Shown here piece after piece: positions 26,694-35,446 of a DNA stretch of 64,000 nucleotides (position 1 is its first letter; the number at the start of each line of letters is the position of its first letter). The DNA is from Rhizobiaceae bacterium (lineage in GTDB: Bacteria; Pseudomonadota; Alphaproteobacteria; Rhizobiales; Rhizobiaceae). Position numbers and translations under genes: made by a program. A model generated the notes under the pieces. It was not told where the DNA came from. It searched no databases and saw only the letters and a program-made list of their open reading frames with translations. The DNA is taken from NCBI GenBank assembly GCA_029233925.1, contig JARGOX010000015.1:98520-162519 (forward strand), in the 5' to 3' direction.

Positions 26694-27578
26694 ATGTCTA
26701 TTGAACCAATTGGCACACGCCCTCGTCGCACATTCGACCCCACGAGGATGATGATTTATCTGGTTCTGGCGGTGGCGGCCATTTATTATCTGCTGCCCCT
26801 CTACGTGATGATCGTGACATCGCTCAAGGGCATGCCGGAAGTGCGGTTGGGTAATATCTTCTCCCCTCCGGTCGAAATAACCTTCGAACCCTGGGCCAAG
26901 GCCTGGGATACAGCCTGTACCGGTCTTTATTGCGAGGGCCTGAAGGTTGGTTTCTGGAACTCGATGCAAATCCTCATCCCAAGTGTCGTGATATCCATTG
27001 CAATCGCCTCGGTAAATGGATACGCGCTGTCATTCTGGCGTTTTCGCGGTGCAGAAGTCTTTTTTACAATTTTGATATTCGGATCATTCATTCCCTATCA
27101 GGTCATGTTGTATCCGCTTGTGATCATCACTCGTGAACTGGGAATTTTCGGCTCCCTGACCGGCGTTATTTTCATCCATACAATTTTCGGCATGCCAATT
27201 CTCACATTGTTGTTTCGAAATTATTTTGCCTCTTTGCCACAGGAATTGTTCAAGGCGGCACGGGTGGATGGCGCCGGGTTCTGGGGAATTTTCTTCAAGA
27301 TCATGGTCCCCATGTCACCGCCGATCTTTGTGGTGGCGATCATTCTTCAGGTCACCGGAATCTGGAACGATTTCCTTTTTGGTGTGATCTTCGCAGGAAC
27401 CAAGAATTTTCCGATGACAGTACAGCTTAACAACATCGTCAACTCGTCGCAGGGTGTGAAGGAATACAATGTGAACATGGCTGCAACCATTCTGACCGGC
27501 GCCGTGCCGCTGGCGATCTATTTTCTATCCGGAAAATATTTTGTTCGTGGCATCGCAGCCGGTGCAGTGAAAGGGTAA
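26694..27578 (+). CDS. Sugar ABC transporter permease 2 (MalG/UgpE-type)
   Basis: This 294-residue inner-membrane permease has about six membrane segments, starting near residue 22. The EAA loop ELFKAARVDGAGFWGIFFK is near 185-203. The C-terminal GKYFVRGIAAGAVKG ending is typical of MalG-type permeases. It lies 9 bp after the first permease and 5 bp before the ATPase gene, so translation is probably coupled. Confidence 0.94.
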   Translation: MSIEPIGTRPRRTFDPTRMMIYLVLAVAAIYYLLPLYVMIVTSLKGMPEVRLGNIFSPPVEITFEPWAKAWDTACTGLYCEGLKVGFWNSMQILIPSVVISIAIASVNGYALSFWRFRGAEVFFTILIFGSFIPYQVMLYPLVIITRELGIFGSLTGVIFIHTIFGMPILTLLFRNYFASLPQELFKAARVDGAGFWGIFFKIMVPMSPPIFVVAIILQVTGIWNDFLFGVIFAGTKNFPMTVQLNNIVNSSQGVKEYNVNMAATILTGAVPLAIYFLSGKYFVRGIAAGAVKG

Positions 27579-27583
27579 TCCTT

Positions 27584-28672
27584 ATGAAAAGCATTGAAAT
27601 AAAGGACCTTTCGCTCAGTTTTGGCGACTTCAAAGTTCTTGAAAAACTGAACCTGGATATTTACGACGGTGAATTTCTCGTGCTGCTTGGCGCATCGGGT
27701 TGCGGCAAATCCACCTTGCTCAATTGCGTCGCCGGTCTGCTTGATATCTCGGATGGCCAGATATTCATCAAGGGCAAGAACGTCACTTGGAAAGAACCGA
27801 AGGACCGTGACATCGGCATGGTGTTTCAGTCCTATGCGCTCTATCCACAAATGTCCGTGCGGGGCAACCTCTCCTTCGGATTGAAGAACGCCCGTATTCC
27901 CAAGCCGGAAATAGAAAAACGCGTGGCGCGCGCCGCCGAAATCCTGCAAATCGAGTCCCTGCTCCATCGCAAACCCGCCGAATTGTCTGGTGGCCAGCGC
28001 CAGCGTGTCGCCATCGGGCGGGCCCTTGTACGCGAGGTTGATGTCTTTCTGTTCGATGAACCACTTTCAAATCTTGATGCCAAATTGCGCGCAGAACTGC
28101 GCGTTGAGATCAAGCGGCTGCACCAAAAGCTCAACAATACGATGATCTATGTGACGCATGACCAGATTGAAGCGCTGACCCTTGCTGACCGCATTGCCAT
28201 CATGCGCGGGGGAAAGGTTCAACAACTCGATACGCCGCAGGTCATCTACAACCATCCGGTCAATAAATATGTTGCAGCTTTCATCGGTTCGCCAGGTATG
28301 AATTTCCTGACTGGTCGGCTGGTGGCCGGCGAAAAACCGGGGTTCAACTTCAATGGCCTTGATGTGGATCTCTCCAGATATGCATTCAACGACACGACAC
28401 CCTCCGGTGAATCAGAGGCATGGCTTGGTATTCGGCCAGAACATATCCACGTCGGTCCAGAAGCGGTGAAAAAGGCCTTCTCGCATACGGTCGAGGTTGA
28501 AGTGGTCGAACCCATGGGGTCGGACACGCTGGTCTGGTCAAAACTTGCAGATCAGGAATTCAGATTTCGCATGGATGGACAGCTGAGCGTGAAAGTCGGG
28601 GAAGAACTGATGATCGGCTTCGACCCGGTGAGCGCATCCCTGTTCGACAGCAAGACAGAAATCAGACTTTAA
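27584..28672 (+). CDS. Sugar ABC transporter ATP-binding protein (UgpC/MalK-type)
   Basis: This is a 362-residue ATPase. Walker A is GASGCGKST (about 37), Q-loop VFQSYALYPQ, signature LSGGQRQ (about 133), Walker B VFLFDEPLSNLDAKLR (about 157), and H-loop YVTHDQIEA. The C-terminal TOBE/MalK regulatory domain (about 240-360) includes LGIRPEHIHV. The complete set means the transporter can work without a shared ATPase. The enzyme genes follow after 27 bp on the same strand. Confidence 0.95.
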   Translation: MKSIEIKDLSLSFGDFKVLEKLNLDIYDGEFLVLLGASGCGKSTLLNCVAGLLDISDGQIFIKGKNVTWKEPKDRDIGMVFQSYALYPQMSVRGNLSFGLKNARIPKPEIEKRVARAAEILQIESLLHRKPAELSGGQRQRVAIGRALVREVDVFLFDEPLSNLDAKLRAELRVEIKRLHQKLNNTMIYVTHDQIEALTLADRIAIMRGGKVQQLDTPQVIYNHPVNKYVAAFIGSPGMNFLTGRLVAGEKPGFNFNGLDVDLSRYAFNDTTPSGESEAWLGIRPEHIHVGPEAVKKAFSHTVEVEVVEPMGSDTLVWSKLADQEFRFRMDGQLSVKVGEELMIGFDPVSASLFDSKTEIRL

Positions 28673-28699
28673 AATCCAAATGAATGGAACGGAATCGCA

Positions 28700-29455
28700 A
28701 TGGAATATTCTTTTCAGCTCTATAGCGCTCGCAATTTTTTGCCTTGGGATGCTGTTCTCGAGCGTGTCGCAGAACTTGGCTACAAACAGCTGGAAGGTTT
28801 TGGTGGCGTCTACGAGAACCCGGATCAATTTCGAGCAAAAATGGACACACTGGGCCTGACCATGCCAACAGGACATTTTTCCCTGGACGCTTTGGAAAAC
28901 AATTTTGATCTCGTGTCGGCCCAGGTGGAAAAACTCGGCGTTCAGAAAATCTATTGCCCCTATCTGGCAGAACACGAGCGGCCAACAGATTCCGCTGGAT
29001 GGAAGAATTTTGCTCAGCGCCTGGCGGCAGTCGGCGCCAAAGCCAAAGCCACAGGCCATGGTTTCGGTTGGCACAATCACCATTTCGAGTTTGAAACACT
29101 TGCCGATGGCGGCGTTCCGCAGGCGATCCTTCTGGATGAAGCTCCGGACATTGAATGGGAGGCCGATATAGCGTGGATCCTGCGCGGCGGTGGCGACCCG
29201 CTGGACTGGATCGAGCAATATGGCGCGCGCATCACATCTGTACACGTCAAGGACATTGCACCCACCGGCCAGTGCGAAGACGAAGATGGATGGGCGGATG
29301 TCGGACACGGCATAGTCGCATGGAAAAACATCATGCGTGCCCTCAAGCAGCACAGCAATACCGTCTACTATGTCATGGAGCATGACAATCCCAGCAATTA
29401 TGAACGTTTTGCGCAGCGGTCGATCGAAACCATGCGCAAACTGGAAGAGGTATAG
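28700..29455 (+). CDS. Sugar phosphate isomerase/epimerase-like TIM-barrel protein 1
   Basis: This 251-residue xylose-isomerase-like barrel has probable metal ligands in GWHNHHFEF (about 115-125), EADIAWILRGGGDP, VHVKD and MEHDNP (about 230). The family includes isomerases, epimerases, dehydratases and 3-keto-glycoside eliminases/hydrolases acting through a divalent metal. It is followed after 1 bp by an oxidoreductase gene, so the two are tightly coupled. Given two oxidoreductases and a second barrel protein in the operon, a role in beta-elimination or hydration of a keto-sugar is plausible but unproven. Confidence 0.85.
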   Translation: MEYSFQLYSARNFLPWDAVLERVAELGYKQLEGFGGVYENPDQFRAKMDTLGLTMPTGHFSLDALENNFDLVSAQVEKLGVQKIYCPYLAEHERPTDSAGWKNFAQRLAAVGAKAKATGHGFGWHNHHFEFETLADGGVPQAILLDEAPDIEWEADIAWILRGGGDPLDWIEQYGARITSVHVKDIAPTGQCEDEDGWADVGHGIVAWKNIMRALKQHSNTVYYVMEHDNPSNYERFAQRSIETMRKLEEV

Positions 29456-29456
29456 A

Positions 29457-30590
29457 ATGCCAAAATTACTCGGCGTTGGTGTGATTGGTTGCGGTAATAT
29501 TTCAGCAGCCTATATGAGACTTTCTCCGCTCTTTCGCGGCTTTGAAATGCGAGCCTGTGCTGACATCAATCCTGATGCCGCCACAGCACGAGCGCAGGAA
29601 TTTGGTCTGCGTGCTGATACAATTGAAGACCTTCTGAGCGCTGACGACATTGACATCATTGTCAATCTCACAATCCCGGCTGCTCATTTTGGTGTTTCGA
29701 AGCAGATTTTGAACAGCGGCAAGAATGTCTATTCCGAAAAACCGTTTGTGCTGTCTGCTGCCGAAGGACTTGAACTGGCGGAATTGGCAAAAGCAAAGGG
29801 TCTGCGCATAGGATCCGCCCCGGATACGTTTCTGGGCGGCGCCCACCAGCTTGCCAGAAACCTTGTCGATACCGGCGCCATCGGCAAAGTGACAAGCGGC
29901 ACCTGCCACGTCATGGGGCATGGCATGGAACATTGGCATCCGAATCCGGATTTCTTTTTCCAGCCTGGTGGCGGTCCGATTCTTGATCTTGGCCCCTACT
30001 ATATAAGCAATCTGGTGCAATTGGTCGGCCCTGTCAGGCGGGTGGCGGCTCTGGCTTCCATTCCCACCGCAGAACGCACCATTACCTCACAGCCGCGCAG
30101 CGGCGAGAAAATCCCGGTCGAAATACCGACCACCATTCATGCTCTGCTGGAATTTCACAACGGCGCCACGATCACACTCGGAGCCAGTTGGGATGTGTGG
30201 AAACACGGTCATGCGCCAATGGAACTCTATGGAGAAAAGGGGTCGCTTTTTGTGCCCGATCCCAATTTCTTCAGCGGCACTGTCCGCTTGAGCCAGGGCG
30301 AGGACTTCACAAAAAACGATCCGACCTGGGACCACCCGTTTTCGATTACCAATGAAAAACACCCAAAGGGTGATGTTGCCAACTACCGCGCCGCCGGTCT
30401 TGCCGACATGGCACTTGCCATATCGGAAAATCGACCGCACCGTTGCTCTTTGGAACTGGCGCTGCATGTTGTCGAGGTCATGACAGCGATTCTGGAATCC
30501 GGCGAAAAAGGCTGCTTTGTTACCATGCAGACGCGTAGCAAACGTCCAGAGGCCCTCGGACCGGAGGAAGCACGGTCGCTGCTGGCGTGA
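29457..30590 (+). CDS. Gfo/Idh/MocA-family oxidoreductase 1
   Basis: This 377-residue NAD(P)-dependent dehydrogenase has a Rossmann domain starting GVGVIGCGNISAAYMRL, a YSEKPFVLSAAEG motif (about 95; the EKP Lys is the family's catalytic residue) and GGGPILDLGPYYISNLVQL (about 180, substrate-domain helix with catalytic Asp/Tyr region). The start at 29457 is two bases after the previous stop; the open frame extends upstream inside that gene. Family members oxidise sugar hydroxyls, often at C3, or reduce keto-sugars. It is paired with a second, divergent family member at 31867. Confidence 0.9.
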   Translation: MPKLLGVGVIGCGNISAAYMRLSPLFRGFEMRACADINPDAATARAQEFGLRADTIEDLLSADDIDIIVNLTIPAAHFGVSKQILNSGKNVYSEKPFVLSAAEGLELAELAKAKGLRIGSAPDTFLGGAHQLARNLVDTGAIGKVTSGTCHVMGHGMEHWHPNPDFFFQPGGGPILDLGPYYISNLVQLVGPVRRVAALASIPTAERTITSQPRSGEKIPVEIPTTIHALLEFHNGATITLGASWDVWKHGHAPMELYGEKGSLFVPDPNFFSGTVRLSQGEDFTKNDPTWDHPFSITNEKHPKGDVANYRAAGLADMALAISENRPHRCSLELALHVVEVMTAILESGEKGCFVTMQTRSKRPEALGPEEARSLLA

Positions 30591-30701
30591 AATTCTGCTG
30601 TTGCAGAGCAAACCTCTGCGGCATCTATGCCAAAGGAATGATACTGTTCACAAAATCCACAGAAAACGGATTTTGAAGATTATCGGTTGAGGAGATGAAC
30701 A
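30591..30701. other. Intra-operon spacer with two small hairpins
   Basis: GCAGAG-CAAAC-CTCTGC (about 30603-30619) and AAAATCC / GGATTTT (30652-30658 with 30668-30674) can form short hairpins. They may shape transcript processing or attenuation between the first and second enzyme pairs. GAGGAG precedes the next ATG. Confidence 0.35.
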
Positions 30702-31757
30702 ATGGCAACGAACATCAAGGGTCCTGCAATTTTTCTGGCACAGTTTGCGTCAGATGAAGCGCCATTCAATTCGCTTGCCTCCATTGTGAAATGGGCGGCA
30801 TCTTTGGGGTACAAGGGCATCCAGATTCCCACATGGGACGCACGTCTATTCGATCTGGAAAAAGCCGCCGGCTCAAAGGAGTATTGTGACGAAGTAAAGG
30901 GTATTTGCGCTGACGCCGGCGTCGAAATCACCGAACTTTCGACCCATTTGCAAGGCCAGCTTGTCGCTGTACATCCGGCCTATGACAAGCAGTTTGATGC
31001 CTTTGCGCCCGCTGAGTTTCACGATAATCCGAAAGCCCGCCAACAATGGGCTGTTCAGCAGATGGAATTCGCCGCCAAGGCCTCGCGCAATCTTGGCCTT
31101 GATGTGTCCGTTTCATTTACCGGTGGATTGGCGTTTCCCTTTCTTTACCCCTGGCCGCAGCGTCCTGACGGGCTTATTGATGAGGCATTTACGGAGCTCG
31201 CCCGCCGGTGGAAACCCATCCTTGATGTCTACGAAGACCATGGTGTTGATGTCGGCTATGAGATCCATCCGGGCGAAGACGTGTTTGATGGCGTCACGTT
31301 TGAAATGTTTCTGGAAAAACTTGATGGGCATAAACGCTGCACCATCAACTATGATCCGTCGCATTTCCTGTTGCAGCAACTCGATTACCTTGCCTTCATC
31401 GATATCTATCACGAGCGTATTTCCGCCTATCACGTCAAGGATGCCGAATTCAACCCAAACGGCAGGCAGGGCGTCTACTCCGGCTATCAGGGCTGGACGG
31501 AAAGAGCCGGACGGTTCCGTTCGCTGGGTGACGGACATGTCGATTTTTCCGGAATTTTCTCCAAGTTGGCCCAGTACAATTATGACAGTTGGGCCGTGCT
31601 CGAATGGGAATGTTGCCTGAAGCATCCCGAGCAGGGGGCGGCAGAAGGCGCTCCCTTTATTGCAGATCACATCATTCGCGTGACCGAAAAGGCCTTTGAC
31701 GATTTTGCCGGTGGTTCAACCGATCGCCAACAGGTTCGCCGGATGCTTGGACTTTAA
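30702..31757 (+). CDS. Sugar phosphate isomerase/epimerase-like TIM-barrel protein 2
   Basis: This 351-residue xylose-isomerase-like barrel has likely metal ligands in VGYEIHPGEDVFDG (about 185), INYDPSHFLLQQ (about 225), AYHVKDAEF (about 245) and VLEWECCLKHPEQG (about 305). It is longer than its operon partner at 28700 and belongs to a different subgroup, so the two probably catalyse different steps. It is preceded by GAGGAG and followed after 109 bp by the second oxidoreductase. The reaction is unknown. Confidence 0.87.
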   Translation: MATNIKGPAIFLAQFASDEAPFNSLASIVKWAASLGYKGIQIPTWDARLFDLEKAAGSKEYCDEVKGICADAGVEITELSTHLQGQLVAVHPAYDKQFDAFAPAEFHDNPKARQQWAVQQMEFAAKASRNLGLDVSVSFTGGLAFPFLYPWPQRPDGLIDEAFTELARRWKPILDVYEDHGVDVGYEIHPGEDVFDGVTFEMFLEKLDGHKRCTINYDPSHFLLQQLDYLAFIDIYHERISAYHVKDAEFNPNGRQGVYSGYQGWTERAGRFRSLGDGHVDFSGIFSKLAQYNYDSWAVLEWECCLKHPEQGAAEGAPFIADHIIRVTEKAFDDFAGGSTDRQQVRRMLGL

Positions 31758-31866
31758 GGCGATTTGTCCAATGCGGAATTGTTTTTCGTTGCAATAATAA
31801 TTTGTTACAAGCGCTTTTTTCGGAAGACCGTCTCCCGGTTTTCCCAAAGCACAATGGGAGGTCATC

Positions 31867-33057
31867 ATGATCAGTGCTGCAAAACCATCGGGCAATGATA
31901 CCGGTCCGATCCGTTTGGGAATGGTCGGCGGCGGTCAGGGCGCATTTATCGGCGCGGTACACAGGATCGCGGCGCGTCTGGATGGCCACTTCCAGCTGGT
32001 GGCAGGCGCCCTCTCCTCAGACCCTGAACGCGCAAGGGAATCGGGGGCTGAACTGGGACTGGATAGTGACCGCTGTTACGAATCCTTCCAGCAGATGGCT
32101 GTAGCAGAAGCCGCGCGCAACGACGGCATAGAAGCTGTATCAATTGTCACGCCCAACCATATGCATTATCCGGCCGCCAGGGCATTTCTCGGAGCCGGCA
32201 TCCACGTCATCTGTGACAAGCCTTTGACCTCGACGCTTGCCGACGCCAACGACCTGGCGGCACTCGTCGAAAAATCCGGCAAGCTGTTCATCCTGACCCA
32301 TAATTACACAGGATACCCGATGGTCCGACAGGCCCGTGAGATGGTTGCCCAGGGCATGCTTGGAACCATACGGCTGGTTCATGCCGAGTATCCTCAGGAC
32401 TGGTTGACCGAGGCAGAAGAGGCCAGCGGCAACAAGCAGGCGGAATGGCGCACCGACCCGGCACAATCAGGCGCCGGTGGCTGTGTTGGCGATATCGGAA
32501 CCCATGCATGGAATCTTGCCAGCTTCGTCAGCGGTCTGGAAACCGATAGCCTCGCGGCCGATCTGGATTCTTTTGTCGAGGGGCGCAGACTGGACGACAA
32601 TGTCCATGTGATGCTGCGTTTCAAGGCACAAGGAGAGGAAAGGCCGGCCAAGGGCATGCTGTGGGCAAGCCAGGTGGCGCCCGGCAACGAAAACTGTCTG
32701 AAATTGCGTATCTATGGCAGCAAGGGCGGACTTGAATGGGAACAGGAACATCCCAATGAACTGTGGTACACACCCTTTGGACAGGCCAAACAAAAGCTGA
32801 CGCGAGGCGGTGCCGGTGCAATGCCAGCCGCCAGTCGTGTCACCCGCATTCCTGCCGGCCATCCGGAGGGCTATCTGGAAGGATTTGCCAATATCTATGG
32901 CGAAGCCGCCGCTGCAATTCGTGCAAGACGGGGAAACAATTCTTCACTGCCCGAGGACATCATTTTTCCTACCGTTCAAGATGGCGTCAAGGGCATCCGT
33001 TTTATTGACGCTTGCGTGAAATCTTCCAGTGACAACGCCGGCTGGGTAAAACTGTAG
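31867..33057 (+). CDS. Gfo/Idh/MocA-family oxidoreductase 2
   Basis: This 396-residue NAD(P)-dependent dehydrogenase has the Rossmann start IRLGMVGGGQGAFIGAVHR, the family motif VICDKPLTSTLADAN (about 115; catalytic Lys in DKP) and GGCVGDIGTHAWNLASFVSG (about 205). It is only distantly similar to the copy at 29457, consistent with one enzyme oxidising the substrate and the other reducing a keto product. GGGAGG precedes the ATG. It is the last gene of the sugar locus; no convincing terminator follows before the next gene. Confidence 0.9.
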   Translation: MISAAKPSGNDTGPIRLGMVGGGQGAFIGAVHRIAARLDGHFQLVAGALSSDPERARESGAELGLDSDRCYESFQQMAVAEAARNDGIEAVSIVTPNHMHYPAARAFLGAGIHVICDKPLTSTLADANDLAALVEKSGKLFILTHNYTGYPMVRQAREMVAQGMLGTIRLVHAEYPQDWLTEAEEASGNKQAEWRTDPAQSGAGGCVGDIGTHAWNLASFVSGLETDSLAADLDSFVEGRRLDDNVHVMLRFKAQGEERPAKGMLWASQVAPGNENCLKLRIYGSKGGLEWEQEHPNELWYTPFGQAKQKLTRGGAGAMPAASRVTRIPAGHPEGYLEGFANIYGEAAAAIRARRGNNSSLPEDIIFPTVQDGVKGIRFIDACVKSSSDNAGWVKL

Positions 33058-33157
33058 ACACAATATATCGACCGATATCCAATATGCATCCTTGCAAGGC
33101 GCCAGCAATGATGTGCTCCTGCATGGCAATATTTCCGGTTGGTTAAGAAATAGTCCG

Positions 33158-33190
33158 TACAGGTGGTATATTAGAAGTATACAACCTGTA
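33158..33190. promoter_or_regulatory. Interrupted inverted repeat, 13-bp arms
   Basis: TACAGGTGGTATA (33158-33170) and TATACAACCTGTA (33178-33190) pair at 12 of 13 positions around a 7-nt spacer. It lies 100 bp after the oxidoreductase and just upstream of a possible small ORF and the GGDEF-EAL gene. It could be an operator or an mRNA hairpin; no T tract follows. Confidence 0.45.
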
Positions 33191-33207
33191 GCCGGGAGTG
33201 GCGTAAA

Positions 33208-33285
33208 ATGCAGATGAGCGACCTATTCACGCGATGGAACACGCCTCTATTTGGTGTGAAGTCTCTCTGCATCGCGGCCATTTGA
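33208..33285 (+). CDS. Possible 25-residue small ORF upstream of the c-di-GMP gene
   Basis: An ATG with GGGAG about 9 bases upstream opens a 25-codon frame. The frame begins MQMSDLFTRW and ends in a hydrophobic stretch (SLCIAAI), stopping 7 bp before the GGDEF-EAL start codon. That start has no good ribosome site of its own, so coupling is plausible. No homologue can be recognised and the frame may be chance. Confidence 0.3.
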   Translation: MQMSDLFTRWNTPLFGVKSLCIAAI

Positions 33286-33292
33286 TATCCGA

Positions 33293-35356
33293 ATGAACAG
33301 TCTTCTCAGCAAAATGCGCAGCGATCCGGAATACAGAATTCGGATCGCCTATCGCACCGCTCTTCTTTCAATGATGGCTTTGCTTTGGGCGTCTTTTCTT
33401 ATCCTGACTTTTGCCATGAATCGCGGACAGTCGGAATCTGTCGTTTTTCAGGACATTGCCAAGCAGCGGATGCTGTCGCAACGGGTTGTCCTGTTGGGAC
33501 AGCTTGCGCTCCGCGCGACGAGTGACGAACAAAAGAGCGAAATACTTGTTCTGATGGGTGAATCCCTGACTGAATTGGAAAGCGCACATACTGACCTTGC
33601 AAAATTGATCGGAAGTCAGGACACGAAAGGCGCGGTTGCCGAGACCCTGCAGGATGTATATTTTTCAAATCCCACTCAACTCGACTTGCGCATGCGCTCT
33701 TTGGTGACCAACGCCAATCGCTTCAGCAAGTTCCTGATGACTTCCCCTGATATTGCGACCTTGTATCTTGGTCCCATGGAGGAGTTGGCGTCCTCGATGA
33801 TACTGCCCGCATTGGACCGGGTTATCAGCATCCATAATGGCGTGTCACAAAAATCGACAGCCATGACCAAATATGTGCATTTGGCACTTCTGCTTCTTTC
33901 CCTGGCATTGCTCAGCGTCATTTGGCAGTTTCTTTTCAAGCCACTGGCAGCAAAGATCGGCATGCGGACGATGCAACTTCAAGTGGCGCACGACAACCTG
34001 CAATATGCGGTCCTGCACGACAGTCTGACAGGCCTTGCCAATCGCGAATATGCGATGACGAAGTTGCAATCTATTACGGAAACTTCTGCCAAAGAGAGCC
34101 CAGGCAAATTGGCAGTTCTTCATATGGATCTTGATAATTTCAAGAGCGTCAACGACACATACGGCCATACAAATGGCGACAGGTTGCTAGAACTTGTCGC
34201 CAATCGAATGCAAGCCGTCGTGGGAAACAACGGTACAGCCTGCAGAATGAACGGCGATGAATTCCTGATCATTCTGGATACCCTATCGGCTTCAGAAACC
34301 GTGTCGGGAATCGCCGGGAAACTGCTTGATGCATTGAACAAACCAGCCAATATCGACGGCCTGTTCTCGCTGGTGCAAACCAGCATTGGCATTGCGTCGT
34401 TTCCAGAGGATGGCAAGACCTGTGAAGACCTGCTCATTGCCGCCGATCTTGCCCTCTATGAAGCCAAAAACAGCGGCAAAGGTACGTATAAATTCTTCAA
34501 GGAAAATATGGTTGTAAAATATAATCAGTCCAAAACACTTGAGCAGGAAATTGATCGCGCCATTGAGGAGCGGCAATTCCAGCCGGTGTTCCAACCCCAG
34601 ATCAACGCCACCAGCGGCGCAATCATCGGTGTTGAAGTGCTCGTTCGGTGGCATCATCCGGATCGCGGCATTCTGCTTCCGGCAGAGTTCCTCGATGCGG
34701 CCGCCAGCCTGGGCAAAATGACCCAAATGACGCGCATTGTTCTCGAGCAGGCATTTGAAGTTGCTGCGCGCTGGTTGGAAGAAGGCACTGAATTTGGTCG
34801 TATCGGCATCAACTTCTCCAATCAGGATCTCCTGCTCCACGGATTTGTCGACGAAATTGCGGAAATAGCCAAGGCAAGTGGACTGACGTGCGAGCGACTG
34901 AGTGCCGAGATTGTCGAGTCGGTTGTCATCAACAATGATGACACACAATGTATGACGGCTTTGATGCGATTGCGTGAATTGGGGATCAAGGTCGAGATTG
35001 ACGATTTTGGCACCGGGTTTGCAACCATGGTGCACCTCAACCGCAAAATATTTGACCGGGTCAAGATCGACCGCCAGTTCATTACAAATATCGATCAGTC
35101 TGAACGCAACCGTATCATTGTTGACTCCATCATCCGGTTGTCCACCGCTCTGGGTCTGGGGGTTATAGCCGAGGGCATGGAGCGGCAGGAAGAAATTGAT
35201 ACGCTGATGGAACTTGGCTGTGTGGAATTTCAGGGAAATGCCATTGCACTGCCGATGCCGGCAAATATTGCAGGTACCTGGCTCAAAGCGCACAACAAGA
35301 CGGCCTTGCCTCGACGCCATTCGAATGAAACGGCGACGGCCTCAACGGCCCACTGA
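33293..35356 (+). CDS. PilJ-like sensor - GGDEF - EAL protein (c-di-GMP metabolism)
   Basis: This 687-residue inner-membrane protein has TM1 at about 25-45. A periplasmic domain with AKQRMLSQRVVLL (about 56-68) resembles the PilJ/NarX sensor family. TM2 lies near 195-215, GGDEF at about 235-400 and EAL at about 420-670. The GGDEF signature reads MNGDEF, so the first Gly is Asn and cyclase activity is uncertain. The EAL domain keeps EVLVRW (E-x-L-x-R), INFSNQDL, AEIVESV, DDFGTGF, VKIDRQF, AEGMERQ and EFQG, and so should be an active phosphodiesterase. It probably lowers c-di-GMP, with the GGDEF part acting as a GTP sensor. The start ATG is poorly supported by a ribosome site. Confidence 0.92.
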   Translation: MNSLLSKMRSDPEYRIRIAYRTALLSMMALLWASFLILTFAMNRGQSESVVFQDIAKQRMLSQRVVLLGQLALRATSDEQKSEILVLMGESLTELESAHTDLAKLIGSQDTKGAVAETLQDVYFSNPTQLDLRMRSLVTNANRFSKFLMTSPDIATLYLGPMEELASSMILPALDRVISIHNGVSQKSTAMTKYVHLALLLLSLALLSVIWQFLFKPLAAKIGMRTMQLQVAHDNLQYAVLHDSLTGLANREYAMTKLQSITETSAKESPGKLAVLHMDLDNFKSVNDTYGHTNGDRLLELVANRMQAVVGNNGTACRMNGDEFLIILDTLSASETVSGIAGKLLDALNKPANIDGLFSLVQTSIGIASFPEDGKTCEDLLIAADLALYEAKNSGKGTYKFFKENMVVKYNQSKTLEQEIDRAIEERQFQPVFQPQINATSGAIIGVEVLVRWHHPDRGILLPAEFLDAAASLGKMTQMTRIVLEQAFEVAARWLEEGTEFGRIGINFSNQDLLLHGFVDEIAEIAKASGLTCERLSAEIVESVVINNDDTQCMTALMRLRELGIKVEIDDFGTGFATMVHLNRKIFDRVKIDRQFITNIDQSERNRIIVDSIIRLSTALGLGVIAEGMERQEEIDTLMELGCVEFQGNAIALPMPANIAGTWLKAHNKTALPRRHSNETATASTAH

Positions 35357-35446
35357 CGCAAGCAGTCCGGCAACAGCAGGGATTTGTCATCCGGGCCTTC
35401 TGACGGTGACCTCGAATGCAACCTCATTCCTGTAGGGAACAGAACC

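Noticed and set aside
34292..35320. 342-codon ORF on the minus strand
   Set aside because: Antisense shadow of the GGDEF-EAL coding sequence; no domain is recognisable.
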